Origin: JACCTI01 sp038237435
GTDB taxonomy: Bacteria > Verrucomicrobiota > Verrucomicrobiia > Chthoniobacterales > UBA10450
Direction: 5' to 3'
Length of the DNA stretch: 64,000 nt
Assembly (NCBI GenBank): GCA_038237435.1
Contig: JBBRYT010000011.1
Span: forward strand, 68,287 to 132,286
Under the pieces are notes generated by a model. It ran no database searches. It was given only the letters and a program-made list of their open reading frames with translations, and was not told the origin of the DNA. Positions 16,376 to 26,327 of this stretch are shown here, in pieces. The translations under genes were made by a program, and so were the position numbers. Each line of letters opens with the position of its first letter. The first letter of the stretch is position 1.

Positions 16376-19210
16376 CTATTTCGTAAGCGCTTTCTCGGCG
16401 ACGCGCGGCGGAAAGCCGAGAGCGAATCCGGGGAGGCTAAGAGAAAAATTCGGGCTATAAAAAGGATCGTTTAATAACTCCGCGCCCCACTTATTTCGCA
16501 TGTAGTTGGCTTCCCGGCTAAAGCGCGCTTTGTCATCTTCCGTTCGCTCACGGTCGCGCGTGGCCGATTCGTGATGGACAAGCTCCGCATACGGCGTCCA
16601 GGCAATGCGCCAACCTCGCGCGCGCAAACGCAGACAAAGATCAACATCGTTGAAACTGATCGCAAGATGTTGCTCTTCGAAGCCGCCAACTTCGCAAAAC
16701 ACTTCCCGGCGCAGCAGCAGACAAGCCGCTGTGACCGCACTGCAATCATGATGAAGCCAAGCGCGATTGTAGTAACCGGGATGTTCGCACGGAAATTTGT
16801 AGTAGGGATGTTCGGCGGCCCACCCCCCAAGACCGAGAAGCACACCCGCGTGCTGAATTTTTCCGTCAGCAAAAACCAAACGCGCGCCCACCGCGCCGAC
16901 AACCGGCTGCAGAGCATGGCTCATCATTTCGCGCAGCCAGTTTTCGCCCGTGACTTCGATGTCGTTGTTGAGGAAGAGCAGGAATTCTCCGTGCGCCTGG
17001 GTCGCGCCAAAATTGCTCAGGCGGCTAAAATTAAACGCGCCTTCATCACGTACGACTTGCGCAAGGCCCTGCTCGGCGATCGAATGTAGCCACGCGATCG
17101 TCTCCGGCTCCGTCGAAGCGTTATCGACGATGACGAGTTCGCGCCGCGGATAATCGGTCCGTTGCAAAAGGCTCTCGACGCAACGTTGCAGCAAGTCCAG
17201 ACGATCGCGCGTCGGCACGATGATCGAGACGAGCGGGCACTCGTTCGGGATCTCAAAAATCACGCGGTGCGATTGAAAGTTTTGCGGACATGGAACGACC
17301 TCGCCGCGAATCTTGGACCGATCGAGATGATCGGCGATCGCCCGGCGAGCCGCGGTATAAACGTATGGTTTCGACTTCGACGACGCGGCCACGCTGCCCG
17401 GAATGGTGCGCCAATGATAGAGAACGCGCGATATATGGCGCACCTGTTCGGGCCGCAGATGTTCCAGACAACGCAGCGCCAAATCGTAGTCTTGCGAACC
17501 TTCGTACCCCTCGCGGAAGCCGCCCATCTCGCGCAGCAGTTCCGTGCGATAAACGCCAAGGTGATTGATGTAGTTTTGCCCGAGAAAAAGCAGCGGGTCC
17601 CAATCCGTTTTGAAAAACGGGTTCGAGCGATTGTTCTCGGTGTCAATGCTGTCTTGATCGGTGTAGATCAAGCCTGCTCCGGGATGCGAATCGATTTCCT
17701 GCGCCACCCACGCCAACGCATCTTCGTGCAAGACGTCGTCGTGATCGAGTAATGCGCACCATTCTCCGCTGGCGAGCGCGAGCGCGGAATTTGAACAAGC
17801 GGAAATGTGGCCGTTGCATTCCCGAAAAATTATCTTCGAGCGCGTTTCTTTGGCCGCGATTTCTTCGAGAAACTTTCGCACCGCGGGATTGGTCGAAGCG
17901 TCATCCGCGATGCACAATTCCCATTCGCCGTAACTTTGTTCTCGCACGGAATCGATCGCGGCCCGCAGCGCCTCCAGAGGTGGATCGAACACCGGCAGCA
18001 AGATCGAAACCAGCGGATGCCTGCGCAAAGTCCGCAAACGCCGCCGCATAGCTAGCCGCGTCGCAGGGGTCGGTTGATTGAAGCGGCGCGTCCATTCTGC
18101 GTAATCATTCAAGGGCGGCCCCGTCTCTTCTGCGCGCGTTTTGTTTCGCAGCAGATTGGCGAAGTCGCGCCTCAATCTATCGAGCGGAAAATGTTGGGCG
18201 TAAGTGCGCGCCGCAGCGCGGCCGAGTTCCGCCCATCGTTCCGGTTCCTTTATGCATCGCGTTATCGCCATCGCCAAAGCGCTCGGATCTTCTGGCGGGA
18301 CGAGAAACCCGTTCAGCCCGTCGCGCAGCCATTCGCCGATTCCGCCAACATCCGTGCTGATCACGAGCTTCCCCATGCTCAGCGCTTCCAAAATCGCAAC
18401 CGGCATTGCCTCGTCGCGTGAGGAACAAATCAGAGCATCGGAGTCCGCGAGCAACGCCAACGATTTGCCGTGGTCGAGCGCGCCAGTGAACTCGATCGCC
18501 TTCATGCCCGCGGCCTCGGCTTTAATCTTCTCCGCAAAACCGGGATCGTGCGATCTCCCGACGATGCGAAAAATCACCGAGGTCTTGTGCTCGTTAGGCA
18601 ATAGTTTGATCGCCTCCAAAAGAATGTCCTGGCCTTTGCGCGCCTCGAGACTCGCGATAGTAATAAACGCCATCCGACCATCGTCATTCCTGCGCATCGC
18701 CCGCGGGGGCGCGGGAATCCCGTAAGGTACGACCTCGATCGGCGTCCGCGTTATGTCCCGAAAAAGGCGCGCGGTTTGTTGCGTCGGCGTGACGAGCAGC
18801 GACGCCAAATCCAGTGTCGGCCTGATTTCCGGGAATCGGCGCATCAGATCTACGGCGGCGAGCGTTTCGTGCAAATACCAAATGGCGCGTTTCCCTGCCG
18901 CCCGCACGGCTGGCCAGCTTAAAAGGGTGTTGGCCACCACCACGTCGAACGGCGCACAGAGCTCGTGCAATTTTCCAGATTCTGCCTCTTCGAACAGACG
19001 GGGATCAATAATTACCTTAATCCCATCCGCGCTCAGCAAATCCGAAATAGGACCGGCCTCCGGCGTCGCCACCGCCAGGTCCCATCCCTCCTTTTGCAAC
19101 TCGCGAGCGAGATGAAGAAGCTGGATCGGCGCACCCGTTAAACTCGAATCATGCGACACAAAAAGAACGCGCGGACGTTCCGGGATGGCGGATTCGCTCT
19201 TCTCTATCAT
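16376..19210 (-). CDS. Triple glycosyltransferase (GT4-GT2-GT2)
   Basis: A 944-residue fusion. Residues about 10-365 are a GT4/GT-B domain: VLFVSHDSSLTGAPIQLLHL at the start, ASLEARKGQDILLEA, and EALSMGKLVISTDVGGIGEW carrying the E-x7-E-like donor region. Residues about 393-640 are a GT2/GT-A domain (HPLVSILLPVFDPP; LDHDDVLHEDAL). Residues about 655-900 are a second GT2 (CPLVSIIVPTRDRLDL; FLNNDIEVTG). Such proteins build O-antigen or other surface polysaccharides in the cytoplasm. Only 3 bases separate it from the upstream giant gene. An exact iterated motif (18590) encodes LPNEH. Confidence 0.88.
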   Translation of the reverse strand: MIEKSESAIPERPRVLFVSHDSSLTGAPIQLLHLARELQKEGWDLAVATPEAGPISDLLSADGIKVIIDPRLFEEAESGKLHELCAPFDVVVANTLLSWPAVRAAGKRAIWYLHETLAAVDLMRRFPEIRPTLDLASLLVTPTQQTARLFRDITRTPIEVVPYGIPAPPRAMRRNDDGRMAFITIASLEARKGQDILLEAIKLLPNEHKTSVIFRIVGRSHDPGFAEKIKAEAAGMKAIEFTGALDHGKSLALLADSDALICSSRDEAMPVAILEALSMGKLVISTDVGGIGEWLRDGLNGFLVPPEDPSALAMAITRCIKEPERWAELGRAAARTYAQHFPLDRLRRDFANLLRNKTRAEETGPPLNDYAEWTRRFNQPTPATRLAMRRRLRTLRRHPLVSILLPVFDPPLEALRAAIDSVREQSYGEWELCIADDASTNPAVRKFLEEIAAKETRSKIIFRECNGHISACSNSALALASGEWCALLDHDDVLHEDALAWVAQEIDSHPGAGLIYTDQDSIDTENNRSNPFFKTDWDPLLFLGQNYINHLGVYRTELLREMGGFREGYEGSQDYDLALRCLEHLRPEQVRHISRVLYHWRTIPGSVAASSKSKPYVYTAARRAIADHLDRSKIRGEVVPCPQNFQSHRVIFEIPNECPLVSIIVPTRDRLDLLQRCVESLLQRTDYPRRELVIVDNASTEPETIAWLHSIAEQGLAQVVRDEGAFNFSRLSNFGATQAHGEFLLFLNNDIEVTGENWLREMMSHALQPVVGAVGARLVFADGKIQHAGVLLGLGGWAAEHPYYKFPCEHPGYYNRAWLHHDCSAVTAACLLLRREVFCEVGGFEEQHLAISFNDVDLCLRLRARGWRIAWTPYAELVHHESATRDRERTEDDKARFSREANYMRNKWGAELLNDPFYSPNFSLSLPGFALGFPPRVAEKALTK

Positions 19211-19213
19211 TCG

Positions 19214-22200
19214 TTAGGCCAAAACTGCCGCTGGCTGATGACGCGAGCGCATGGTCTGGTCGATGATCTCGCGAAATTCTCTGCCGAACCGGTCGATGGT
19301 AAAATTCTTTTCATAAGTGGCTCGCGCCCCTGCCCCCAGTTGCCTAACGAGTGCAGGGTCTTCGATCATGCGTTGCAGGGCGGCGGCCAAGACGGCGGAA
19401 TTCTCCGGCCTAACGAGCAGTGAATTCTCACCGCTCATCATTACTTCCTCGGCACCACCGACTGCGGTCGCCACGATCGCTTTGCCCAGACACATCGCCT
19501 CCAGGATCGTAACCGTCGGCATCGCTTCGTCGCGCGAAGCAGAAACCACCACATCAGCTTCCCTCAAAAGGGCGAGCGCCTGCGCGTGGTTCTGCGCGCC
19601 CGTTATCGAAAAGTTTTGCAGACCCTCGCTGGTTGCGCCCAGCTTTCGGGAGAACTCCGGATCGAGTCTTCGTCCGGCGATTTGAAACTGCGCCTTCTGC
19701 AACACGTCGGGCGGGAGCAGAGCAATGGCTGCCGCAAAAATATCCTGACCTTTCCGCGATTCGAGGCTGCCGAGTAACAAGATCCGAAGAAACGATGCCG
19801 CCGCCTTCTCAGCGGTCGATTCATTCCCGCAAAAATCCGGAATGGCGTTTCGCAAACACTTTGCCGTACGATCGTTGAACGGTTGATAGAAGGCCGCCGT
19901 CCACGCGGATGGCGCAATGAGAACATCGGCTTGCGGAAGCGCCGCGCGCAATTTCTCGTCCGCGCGCATGTAATGTTCGCCGACCGAGGACGGCTCATGC
20001 AACCAAAACGCCACCGGCACATTCTCCCCCGCTAATGCACGCACCGCCGGGGCGCTGAAGATAGTGTTCGCGATCACACAATGAAATTCCCGCGCGAACC
20101 TTTTGTAGGATTCATGTTCCGCCTCCACCAGGGGATCGATGATTAATGGAATTCCTTCGGCCTCAAATTTTTGCGCGAGTGGACCGGCCGTCGGCGCCGT
20201 CACCACCACAAAATCGCCGTGATTTCGACACCAGAGCGCGGCGTGAAAGAGCATCATCGGCGCACCGGACAAGGAGAGATCGTGCGACACAAAAAGCAGG
20301 TCGGCCCGGTTCGCATTTATCTTGTACTCGTTAGGCACAGAAATTCGGACCGGCGTGGGCGAATCGGCGTAAAGCCAGTCGCGCATGTTCTCGGGAAAGT
20401 AGGGATCGTGCCCGGCGTAGCCTGGCCAGCGTTTCAGCAAAAAAATCGATGGCCGCTCCGCCCGCGCGATTTTCGTTCCTTCTCCCTCCATCCCGATCGA
20501 TTCGTGGCCGCGGTGCGTCATGCTCACGAACGGCGTATAAACGCAGCGCATCCCGGCCGCGCGAATTTTGAAAGAGAGATCGAAATCGGAATGCGCGACC
20601 GGTGTATTGACCGCATCGAATTGGCCAACCGAGAAAAAATCGTCGCGACGCATCGCGAGGCAGGCTGCCGACAAGGCGGAAGCGGCACGGAGCGATTGCG
20701 CAAAATTAAAGTAATCAGTCGAATCACCCGGCCATTGATGGCAGGCCGTGCCGACAAATTCGCGCACGCCTGTCACCAGTCCCGCGTGTTGAATTCTTCC
20801 GTTGGCGTAAAGCAACTTCGGCGAGACTCCGCCGACTTCGGGATTCTCCAGCTGCTCGATCAGATTCTCGATCCAATCCGATTCGGCACCCGCTACATCG
20901 TCATTCAGGAAAATAAGGCGCGTGCCCGAAGCCGCCGCCGCGCCCAGATTGCATTTCTCGGAAAAATTGAATGGTTGATCGTAACGCACGAAACGAAATC
21001 CAGATCTAGCACTCGTTAGGCTTTCGAGCGCTTCCACCAGCAGGCTGTTGGCCACGATGACGATTTCGAGATCGGGATAAGAAGTGAGACGCGGCAGTTC
21101 TTCTACGCACGCTTTTCCGCGCGCTGCCGAGTCTGTCGGCACCACAATCGAAACTTTGGGCCACGCCGAAACTGTCAGGCGCGCGCGATTCGACGTCGGA
21201 TACGCCATGATCTCGGCGGCCAGCCCGCGCCGCTTCATCGCATCTCCTAGCGCGGCCAGATTCGAAGCACGCGCGTGCGGTTTTCCGCCGGCCGAGCCGG
21301 AGGCGGGGTGCTCGCGCCAATGATACAGAACGTATGGAACGTGTATGATTTCGCGGGCCAGCTCCGTCGCGCGCAAGGCAAAATCGTAATCCTGCGAGAA
21401 GTCGAATTCCTTTCGGAATTTTCCGGCGCGCTCGACCAAATCACGACGATACGCCGTGAGATGTCCCATGTACATAAATGAGAGCAAGAGTTCCGGATTC
21501 CATTCTGGTTTGAAGAAAGGCGAATGACGTTTGCCGTCCGCGCCCAGTCGATCTTCGTCGCTGTAAAAAATTTCCGCGCTCCGATTTTCGTTGATCGCGC
21601 GCGCGAGTTCGTAGAGCGCGAAAGGCGCCAATAGATCATCGTGGTCAATGCAGGCGATGTAATCGCCGGTCGCGATGGCCAACGCGCGATTGGTATTTTC
21701 CGCAATCCCGAAATTCTCCTGCAAAACTTCCAGCTGCAGCCGCGCTTCTTCCTTTCTCCATTCCTGCAAAAAAGTTCGCGTTTCGATGTTTTTGGAGGCG
21801 GCATCGACTGCGCAGATTTCGAAATCGTCGTAGGTCTGCGCCGCGAGCGAGGCGCGCAGCTCGCGCAGAAAAAGCTGCGGCGTATCATGAATAAGCAGCA
21901 GCAAACTGATCTTCGGACGACTCGTTAGGCGCGCAGCAGCCACGCGTTGGGCGACCAACCCCGCCACATCCGGCTCGTGCTCCGCGATCCACCTGGCGTA
22001 GCGATCCTCGACAATTTTCGGCGCTTTTGCCTCCACTTTCGCGGCCGGCCGGTGCTTTTTTCCGCTCAGGTTCACCGGAATCCGTTTCAACTCGCGAATA
22101 ATTTTCTCTGGAATCGAGCGGCGCGGTTTGTCTTTGGTTTCGATCGAAACGCGAAAACAGCGCCCATTCTTTCGGCAAGCAACTTTGGCCGCTGTCAGCA

Positions 22201-23269
22201 CGCGTTTTTTTGCCTTCAGCTCCTCTTTTATCTTTTCTATTTCGAGCCGCTGTTTCTCGATTTCTCCCCGGTGCGCGTCGCGGGCACTGCGCAGTTGTTC
22301 GGCGAGGGTGTCCATGATTACCTGCGCCTTGCCGCGATCCCGCCGCAGTTCCTCGAAATCGTACGTTTTCGTTTTCAATTCGCGCGCACGCTCTTCCAAC
22401 AAACTATCCAACGCGCTCAGCCGATATTTTTGATCGTCCATGACCGCTTGCGCGCGTTCGGCATGTCCGCGCAAATCCGCCACTTGCCGCGTTAATTCCT
22501 CCGCGGTTTCCTGCGCTTGTCGCTGCCCGGCCAAAACGGTGTCGAGCCACACCTGTCGTAACTGCAGCGCAGAATTTTCCCGCCGCAGCCGAGCGGCGCA
22601 TCCTTCCGCACCGATCCGCGCACCAATCATGGCATAAGCACGTTCGATGTTCTTGCTCTCGTTAGGCAAATGAAACTGCCGGGAAAAATCATCATCAGGC
22701 AAAATCGCGCCCAAGCCGAGGCCGCTCGAAAATTCGATCGCCTTGCGGCCTTGCGCGACCGCCTCCCAGACCGGCCGCAGCGAATCGGTTCGCTCCAGGT
22801 TTAAACCATGAAATAGAATCGTGGCGTTCGGGGCGAGCTTAGGCCGCCACGCTTCCCATTCCATTTGCGCGATCTCGCCGCGGTCGCAGGCGTCGATCAA
22901 TAAAATATCGACGCTTTCGTCCATTTCTTCGGCGGCGATTTGCGCGCCCCCGCTGGTGCGCAGGACGCTGAGATCGGGATAAAATTCTTCCGCTTCCGCG
23001 ATGGCTTTTTGCCACTCTTCGTCATCGGAGGCATTTTCGCGACGCACGGTTAGGCATTGGCAAGCGAGCGCGCGTTCTCGCGCCGCCTGGCACCAGGTAA
23101 AATGGATTTGCCCGTCCGAAAAGCCGAGCGTCACGATCCGCCCCGGTTTTTGCATGGCGACCAGATCGTAGAAAAAAGCGAGATGCCATCGCGACACTTC
23201 GCCGGAATAAAATTTCGGCTGGAAAGCAACGCTTGGCAGTTGGTTGAACATCGGGACTCGCGTTCCCAC
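19214..23269 (-). CDS. Giant fusion: methyltransferase-like, coiled coil, GT2-GT2-GT4
   Basis: A 1351-residue protein. Residues about 40-190 resemble a class I methyltransferase (VTLGFSDGQIHFTW; SVDILLIDACDRGE; FHGLNLERTD). Residues about 225-350 are strongly charged and heptad-like, predicting a coiled coil. Two GT2 domains follow: about 451-690 (RPKISLLLLIHDTPQ; CIDHDDLLAPFA) and about 703-920 (WPKVSIVVPTDS; FLNDDVAGAE). A GT4 domain occupies about 988-1340 (LLFVSHDLSLSGAPMMLF; LESRKGQDIFAAA; EAMCLGKAIVATAVGG). Compared with the next gene, the GT4 module has moved from the front to the back. Six exact iterated-motif copies lie in the gene. It is likely part of surface-glycan assembly. Confidence 0.85.
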   Translation of the reverse strand: MGTRVPMFNQLPSVAFQPKFYSGEVSRWHLAFFYDLVAMQKPGRIVTLGFSDGQIHFTWCQAARERALACQCLTVRRENASDDEEWQKAIAEAEEFYPDLSVLRTSGGAQIAAEEMDESVDILLIDACDRGEIAQMEWEAWRPKLAPNATILFHGLNLERTDSLRPVWEAVAQGRKAIEFSSGLGLGAILPDDDFSRQFHLPNESKNIERAYAMIGARIGAEGCAARLRRENSALQLRQVWLDTVLAGQRQAQETAEELTRQVADLRGHAERAQAVMDDQKYRLSALDSLLEERARELKTKTYDFEELRRDRGKAQVIMDTLAEQLRSARDAHRGEIEKQRLEIEKIKEELKAKKRVLTAAKVACRKNGRCFRVSIETKDKPRRSIPEKIIRELKRIPVNLSGKKHRPAAKVEAKAPKIVEDRYARWIAEHEPDVAGLVAQRVAAARLTSRPKISLLLLIHDTPQLFLRELRASLAAQTYDDFEICAVDAASKNIETRTFLQEWRKEEARLQLEVLQENFGIAENTNRALAIATGDYIACIDHDDLLAPFALYELARAINENRSAEIFYSDEDRLGADGKRHSPFFKPEWNPELLLSFMYMGHLTAYRRDLVERAGKFRKEFDFSQDYDFALRATELAREIIHVPYVLYHWREHPASGSAGGKPHARASNLAALGDAMKRRGLAAEIMAYPTSNRARLTVSAWPKVSIVVPTDSAARGKACVEELPRLTSYPDLEIVIVANSLLVEALESLTSARSGFRFVRYDQPFNFSEKCNLGAAAASGTRLIFLNDDVAGAESDWIENLIEQLENPEVGGVSPKLLYANGRIQHAGLVTGVREFVGTACHQWPGDSTDYFNFAQSLRAASALSAACLAMRRDDFFSVGQFDAVNTPVAHSDFDLSFKIRAAGMRCVYTPFVSMTHRGHESIGMEGEGTKIARAERPSIFLLKRWPGYAGHDPYFPENMRDWLYADSPTPVRISVPNEYKINANRADLLFVSHDLSLSGAPMMLFHAALWCRNHGDFVVVTAPTAGPLAQKFEAEGIPLIIDPLVEAEHESYKRFAREFHCVIANTIFSAPAVRALAGENVPVAFWLHEPSSVGEHYMRADEKLRAALPQADVLIAPSAWTAAFYQPFNDRTAKCLRNAIPDFCGNESTAEKAAASFLRILLLGSLESRKGQDIFAAAIALLPPDVLQKAQFQIAGRRLDPEFSRKLGATSEGLQNFSITGAQNHAQALALLREADVVVSASRDEAMPTVTILEAMCLGKAIVATAVGGAEEVMMSGENSLLVRPENSAVLAAALQRMIEDPALVRQLGAGARATYEKNFTIDRFGREFREIIDQTMRSRHQPAAVLA

Positions 23270-23398
23270 TAGTCACCGCCGCTCGCGCTCGAATCAAGCA
23301 CAGTGCGGAAATAAAACGCTCTGCGAAAAACCGTCGCAGAAAATGCAGTCGCGCCTGCAAAATGGACGAGCGATTATCCCACCGAACCGCGCTAACGA

Positions 23399-24405
23399 AT
23401 GCACCAAAGTTCTTACAATCGCATGGCGGAGTTTTGCCGCGACTATCTCAAAACGCGCCGTGACCAGCCGCTGACGATCGTCGACCTCGGCAGTTGTGAT
23501 TACAACGGGAATTACCGGCCAATTTTTGCCCAGCCGCCGTGGCGCTACCTCGGGGTGGATCTGAGCGCGGGCAAGAATGTCGATCTCGTTCTGCGCGTCC
23601 GTATCGCTGGAGCGAGTTGAAAACCGAGAGCGTGGATGTGCTCGTTTCCGGTCAGACTTTCGAGCACGCAGAATTTTTTTGGGAAACAATGCTCGAAATC
23701 GCGCGCGTCTTGAAACCACAGGGCTTGTGTTGCATCATCGCGCCGGCCACGGGCCGCGAACACCGTGTCCCGCTCGATTGTTGGCGATTTTTCACCGATG
23801 GATTTCGCGCCCTGGCCCGCTACGCGAGATTGGAAGTTCTCCATTCGCGCACGCATTGGGAAGAGTCGGCGGAATACGAGGCCGACAGTAATCAATGGCA
23901 TGAATCGATCTTGATCGCGCGCAAACCGCCGCAAACCTTGCCGATGAAATTGCGGCGCGCGCTCGACAGAATCATCACGCCACGGCTGCGACCGTTGCCG
24001 CAAAAAAGTGAGGCACTCGTTCAGGTCTTCTATTCGACCGATGGCGCTTTTAACGAGGAAAAATCGATCATTGCTGGAGTTGAGCCCGGTTCTTGGGAAG
24101 AGGTTCGCATCTATCTACCCAATGGCGCAACGGCCCGCGCGTTACGGATCGATTTCATGGGAGCTTTTCAGTTTGTGGAGATTGTCGAACTCCGTGTGGG
24201 CACGCCGACGCGCGAATATTTCTTTGCCCGGTCTAACGAGCAGTTCGATCTTCTGAAAATTGCCGGTGATGCCGAGCGCCTGCCGCACCCGACCTGGCTG
24301 CGATTGCAGATCACAGGTCCCGATCCGCAACTCTACCTTCCCCCACTGGAGTTGCCTAACGAACCTGCAGAACGTGTCCAAGTCTGCTTGCGGGTCCGCT
24401 TTTAG
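23399..24405 (+). pseudogene. Class I methyltransferase gene with a one-base frameshift
   Basis: Two overlapping frames form one gene. The first (from ATG 23399) encodes a SAM-binding start, LTIVDLGSCDYNGNY...YLGVDLSAGKNVDLVLR, and then runs into a stop at 23618-23620. The second continues with YRWSELKTESVDVLVSGQTF, EHAEFFWETMLEIARVLKPQ and the rest of the methyltransferase. Inserting one base between 23597 and 23598 (GCG-TCC to GCGATCC) restores LRDPYRWSELK. A C-terminal domain of about 130 residues (YSTDGAFNEEKSI...) follows, of the kind found in glycan loci. The break may be a genuine mutation or a sequencing error. The stop overlaps the GTG start of the next gene. Confidence 0.75.
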
Positions 24406-26327
24406 TGAAGTCATTCGCAAAGAGAAATTTCGAGCGATTCCAGGTCTCTCGACTGCGCAAACCGCTTCTGGTGATCGCGCAAGCGACGGCGACGATTTCC
24501 TTGCTCAGTTTCTCGCGACATCCGCTCCTCCCCACGGTTGATAGTTCCTGGGCGGCGGTGCTGACCTACGCCGCGACTAAACCGCTGCAATTTGGGCGCG
24601 ACATTATCTTTACTTACGGCCCGCTCGGGCACATCGCCGATGGCGCATATTCGGCGAAATTATTTTTGCCGGATCTCGCGACGAATATCGCGCTGCGCGT
24701 GTTTTTTGTTGCGATCGTCTTTCGACTATCGAGACGTCTGCAAACGCCGCGGCGGTTTGCTTTTATTGTTGTCGCGTTGCTGGCCGCGGGCGCCAGCTGG
24801 CAGGCGATGTTTCTTTTTCTGTCGGTGTCCGCCGCGTGGGTAATCTTCGGCGATCCAACGGAAAACGTGTTTCTCCGCAGTTGCGCTATCGTCGCTCTCG
24901 CTGCCATCGCGTTGGTCAAGGCAACTTTTCTGTTCTTCGTCCTTTTTTGCTTCATCGTCGGGCTGCTTCATTTGGCGGCACGGCGAAAAACGAAAGAGTT
25001 CGCGTTCACCGTCGTTTTTTTTGCCATCGCTTTTCTGGCGATCTGGCTTCTTGCTGCACAGGAACTGCAAAATCTGCCGCGTTATCTCTGGTCCTCTTTC
25101 GAGATCACGCGCGGTTACTCCGCGGCCATGAGCCTGCCCCCGTCCGCTTGGGTTCTCGTCGCTGGAATTATCGCAGCGGCTGCGTCGTTACTCCAAATTA
25201 TCCTCGCGCTGATCCGCAATCATAAGGAGCCGGCCGCCTGGTTTATGTCATTGGTTCTCGGCGCCGCGCTCTTCATCGCCTGGAAACTTGGCTACACCCG
25301 CGCCGACACCCACACGATCGATCTTTTTTACTACGCAGTCATCACGGTCCTGGCAGTGCCGGTTTTTTTTCGCCGGAGGCCGATCGGAAAAGATTTGATT
25401 CTTGATGGCGCGATTGTCGCCGTCGTCGTCAGTTGCGGCATTTTTGTCATCGGCAATCAGACCGCGATCACGCCGTGGAAGCTTGCTCGTTCGACCTGGG
25501 ACAATTTGCTCGCGAACAGTTACAATCTCACTCATCTGGGCGGGGTCCGTGCGCAGCTTGAAGAAGCTACTCGGCGGGAGCAGCAATCATTGGCTCTGCC
25601 GGAAATCCGGCGAACAGTTGGTACGGCTTCACTTGACGTCTTCGGTGTGACTCAATCGACCGCGCTGGCCAACTCCCTCAACTACACGCCGCGGCCCGTC
25701 TTCCAAGGCTATTCGGCCTACACATCCGCGCTGCTGGATCTCAATGCAGCATTCTATAACTCTGACCGTGCGCCGGATTACGTGCTCTGCAAAATCGAGG
25801 TAATCGGATCACATCTGCAAAGTGCCGAAGACGCGAAAGTCTTCCTTCTCCTGGCGCGCGATTATCGGCCGGCCCTGCAAGAAAACGGTTACGTCTTGCT
25901 CGCGCGGCGCAATCAACGGGCGCCCCACCCGGTCGCGTTGAAGTTTCGCAAGCAGAGCAAAAGCGCAATCGGACGCGAGATTAACGTTCCGCCCGGTCTT
26001 ATCTGGTGCCAGTTAGAAGTCCATCAGTCGTGGCTGGGAAAACTAGTCGGCTTCCTCTATCAAACTCCTCAGCTCTCGCTGGAACTTGCGGATGGCGACC
26101 GGTCGATCGGAATCAAAGACATTCCACTTCCGATCGCCGCAGAAGGATTTCTGCTGAACCCTTTGGTCCTTTCCGACGAGGAATTTTTACAACTGAGCGA
26201 TGGCACATATACGCCATTGGAAATCCGCTCGATCAAGATCGTTGCGGCGCAGCGCATGCCTTGGGCGACGCGACCGGGAATTCGCTATCGTTTCTTCGAA
26301 ATCACCCTCTCAACGCCGACACCCTAG
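24405..26327 (+). CDS. Large polytopic membrane protein of a glycan locus
   Basis: A 640-residue protein starting at GTG 24405, which overlaps the preceding TAG (TTTAGTG), indicating translational coupling. About ten hydrophobic segments fill residues 15-370; the C-terminal 250 residues are largely soluble. The segment VDSSWAAVLTYAATKPLQFG, followed by FTYGPLGHIADG, is a conserved hypothetical signature that I associate with polysaccharide-biosynthesis membrane proteins, but I cannot assign a reaction. A GT-C-type glycosyltransferase is possible, since acidic and aromatic residues in the first periplasmic loop fit. The 3' end meets the convergent TPR gene, sharing CTAG at 26324-26327. Confidence 0.7.
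   Translation: MKSFAKRNFERFQVSRLRKPLLVIAQATATISLLSFSRHPLLPTVDSSWAAVLTYAATKPLQFGRDIIFTYGPLGHIADGAYSAKLFLPDLATNIALRVFFVAIVFRLSRRLQTPRRFAFIVVALLAAGASWQAMFLFLSVSAAWVIFGDPTENVFLRSCAIVALAAIALVKATFLFFVLFCFIVGLLHLAARRKTKEFAFTVVFFAIAFLAIWLLAAQELQNLPRYLWSSFEITRGYSAAMSLPPSAWVLVAGIIAAAASLLQIILALIRNHKEPAAWFMSLVLGAALFIAWKLGYTRADTHTIDLFYYAVITVLAVPVFFRRRPIGKDLILDGAIVAVVVSCGIFVIGNQTAITPWKLARSTWDNLLANSYNLTHLGGVRAQLEEATRREQQSLALPEIRRTVGTASLDVFGVTQSTALANSLNYTPRPVFQGYSAYTSALLDLNAAFYNSDRAPDYVLCKIEVIGSHLQSAEDAKVFLLLARDYRPALQENGYVLLARRNQRAPHPVALKFRKQSKSAIGREINVPPGLIWCQLEVHQSWLGKLVGFLYQTPQLSLELADGDRSIGIKDIPLPIAAEGFLLNPLVLSDEEFLQLSDGTYTPLEIRSIKIVAAQRMPWATRPGIRYRFFEITLSTPTP

Noticed and set aside
20171..21019. A 282-residue open frame antisense to the giant glycosyltransferase
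   Set aside because: Shadow of a gene with clear GT2 and GT4 domains.
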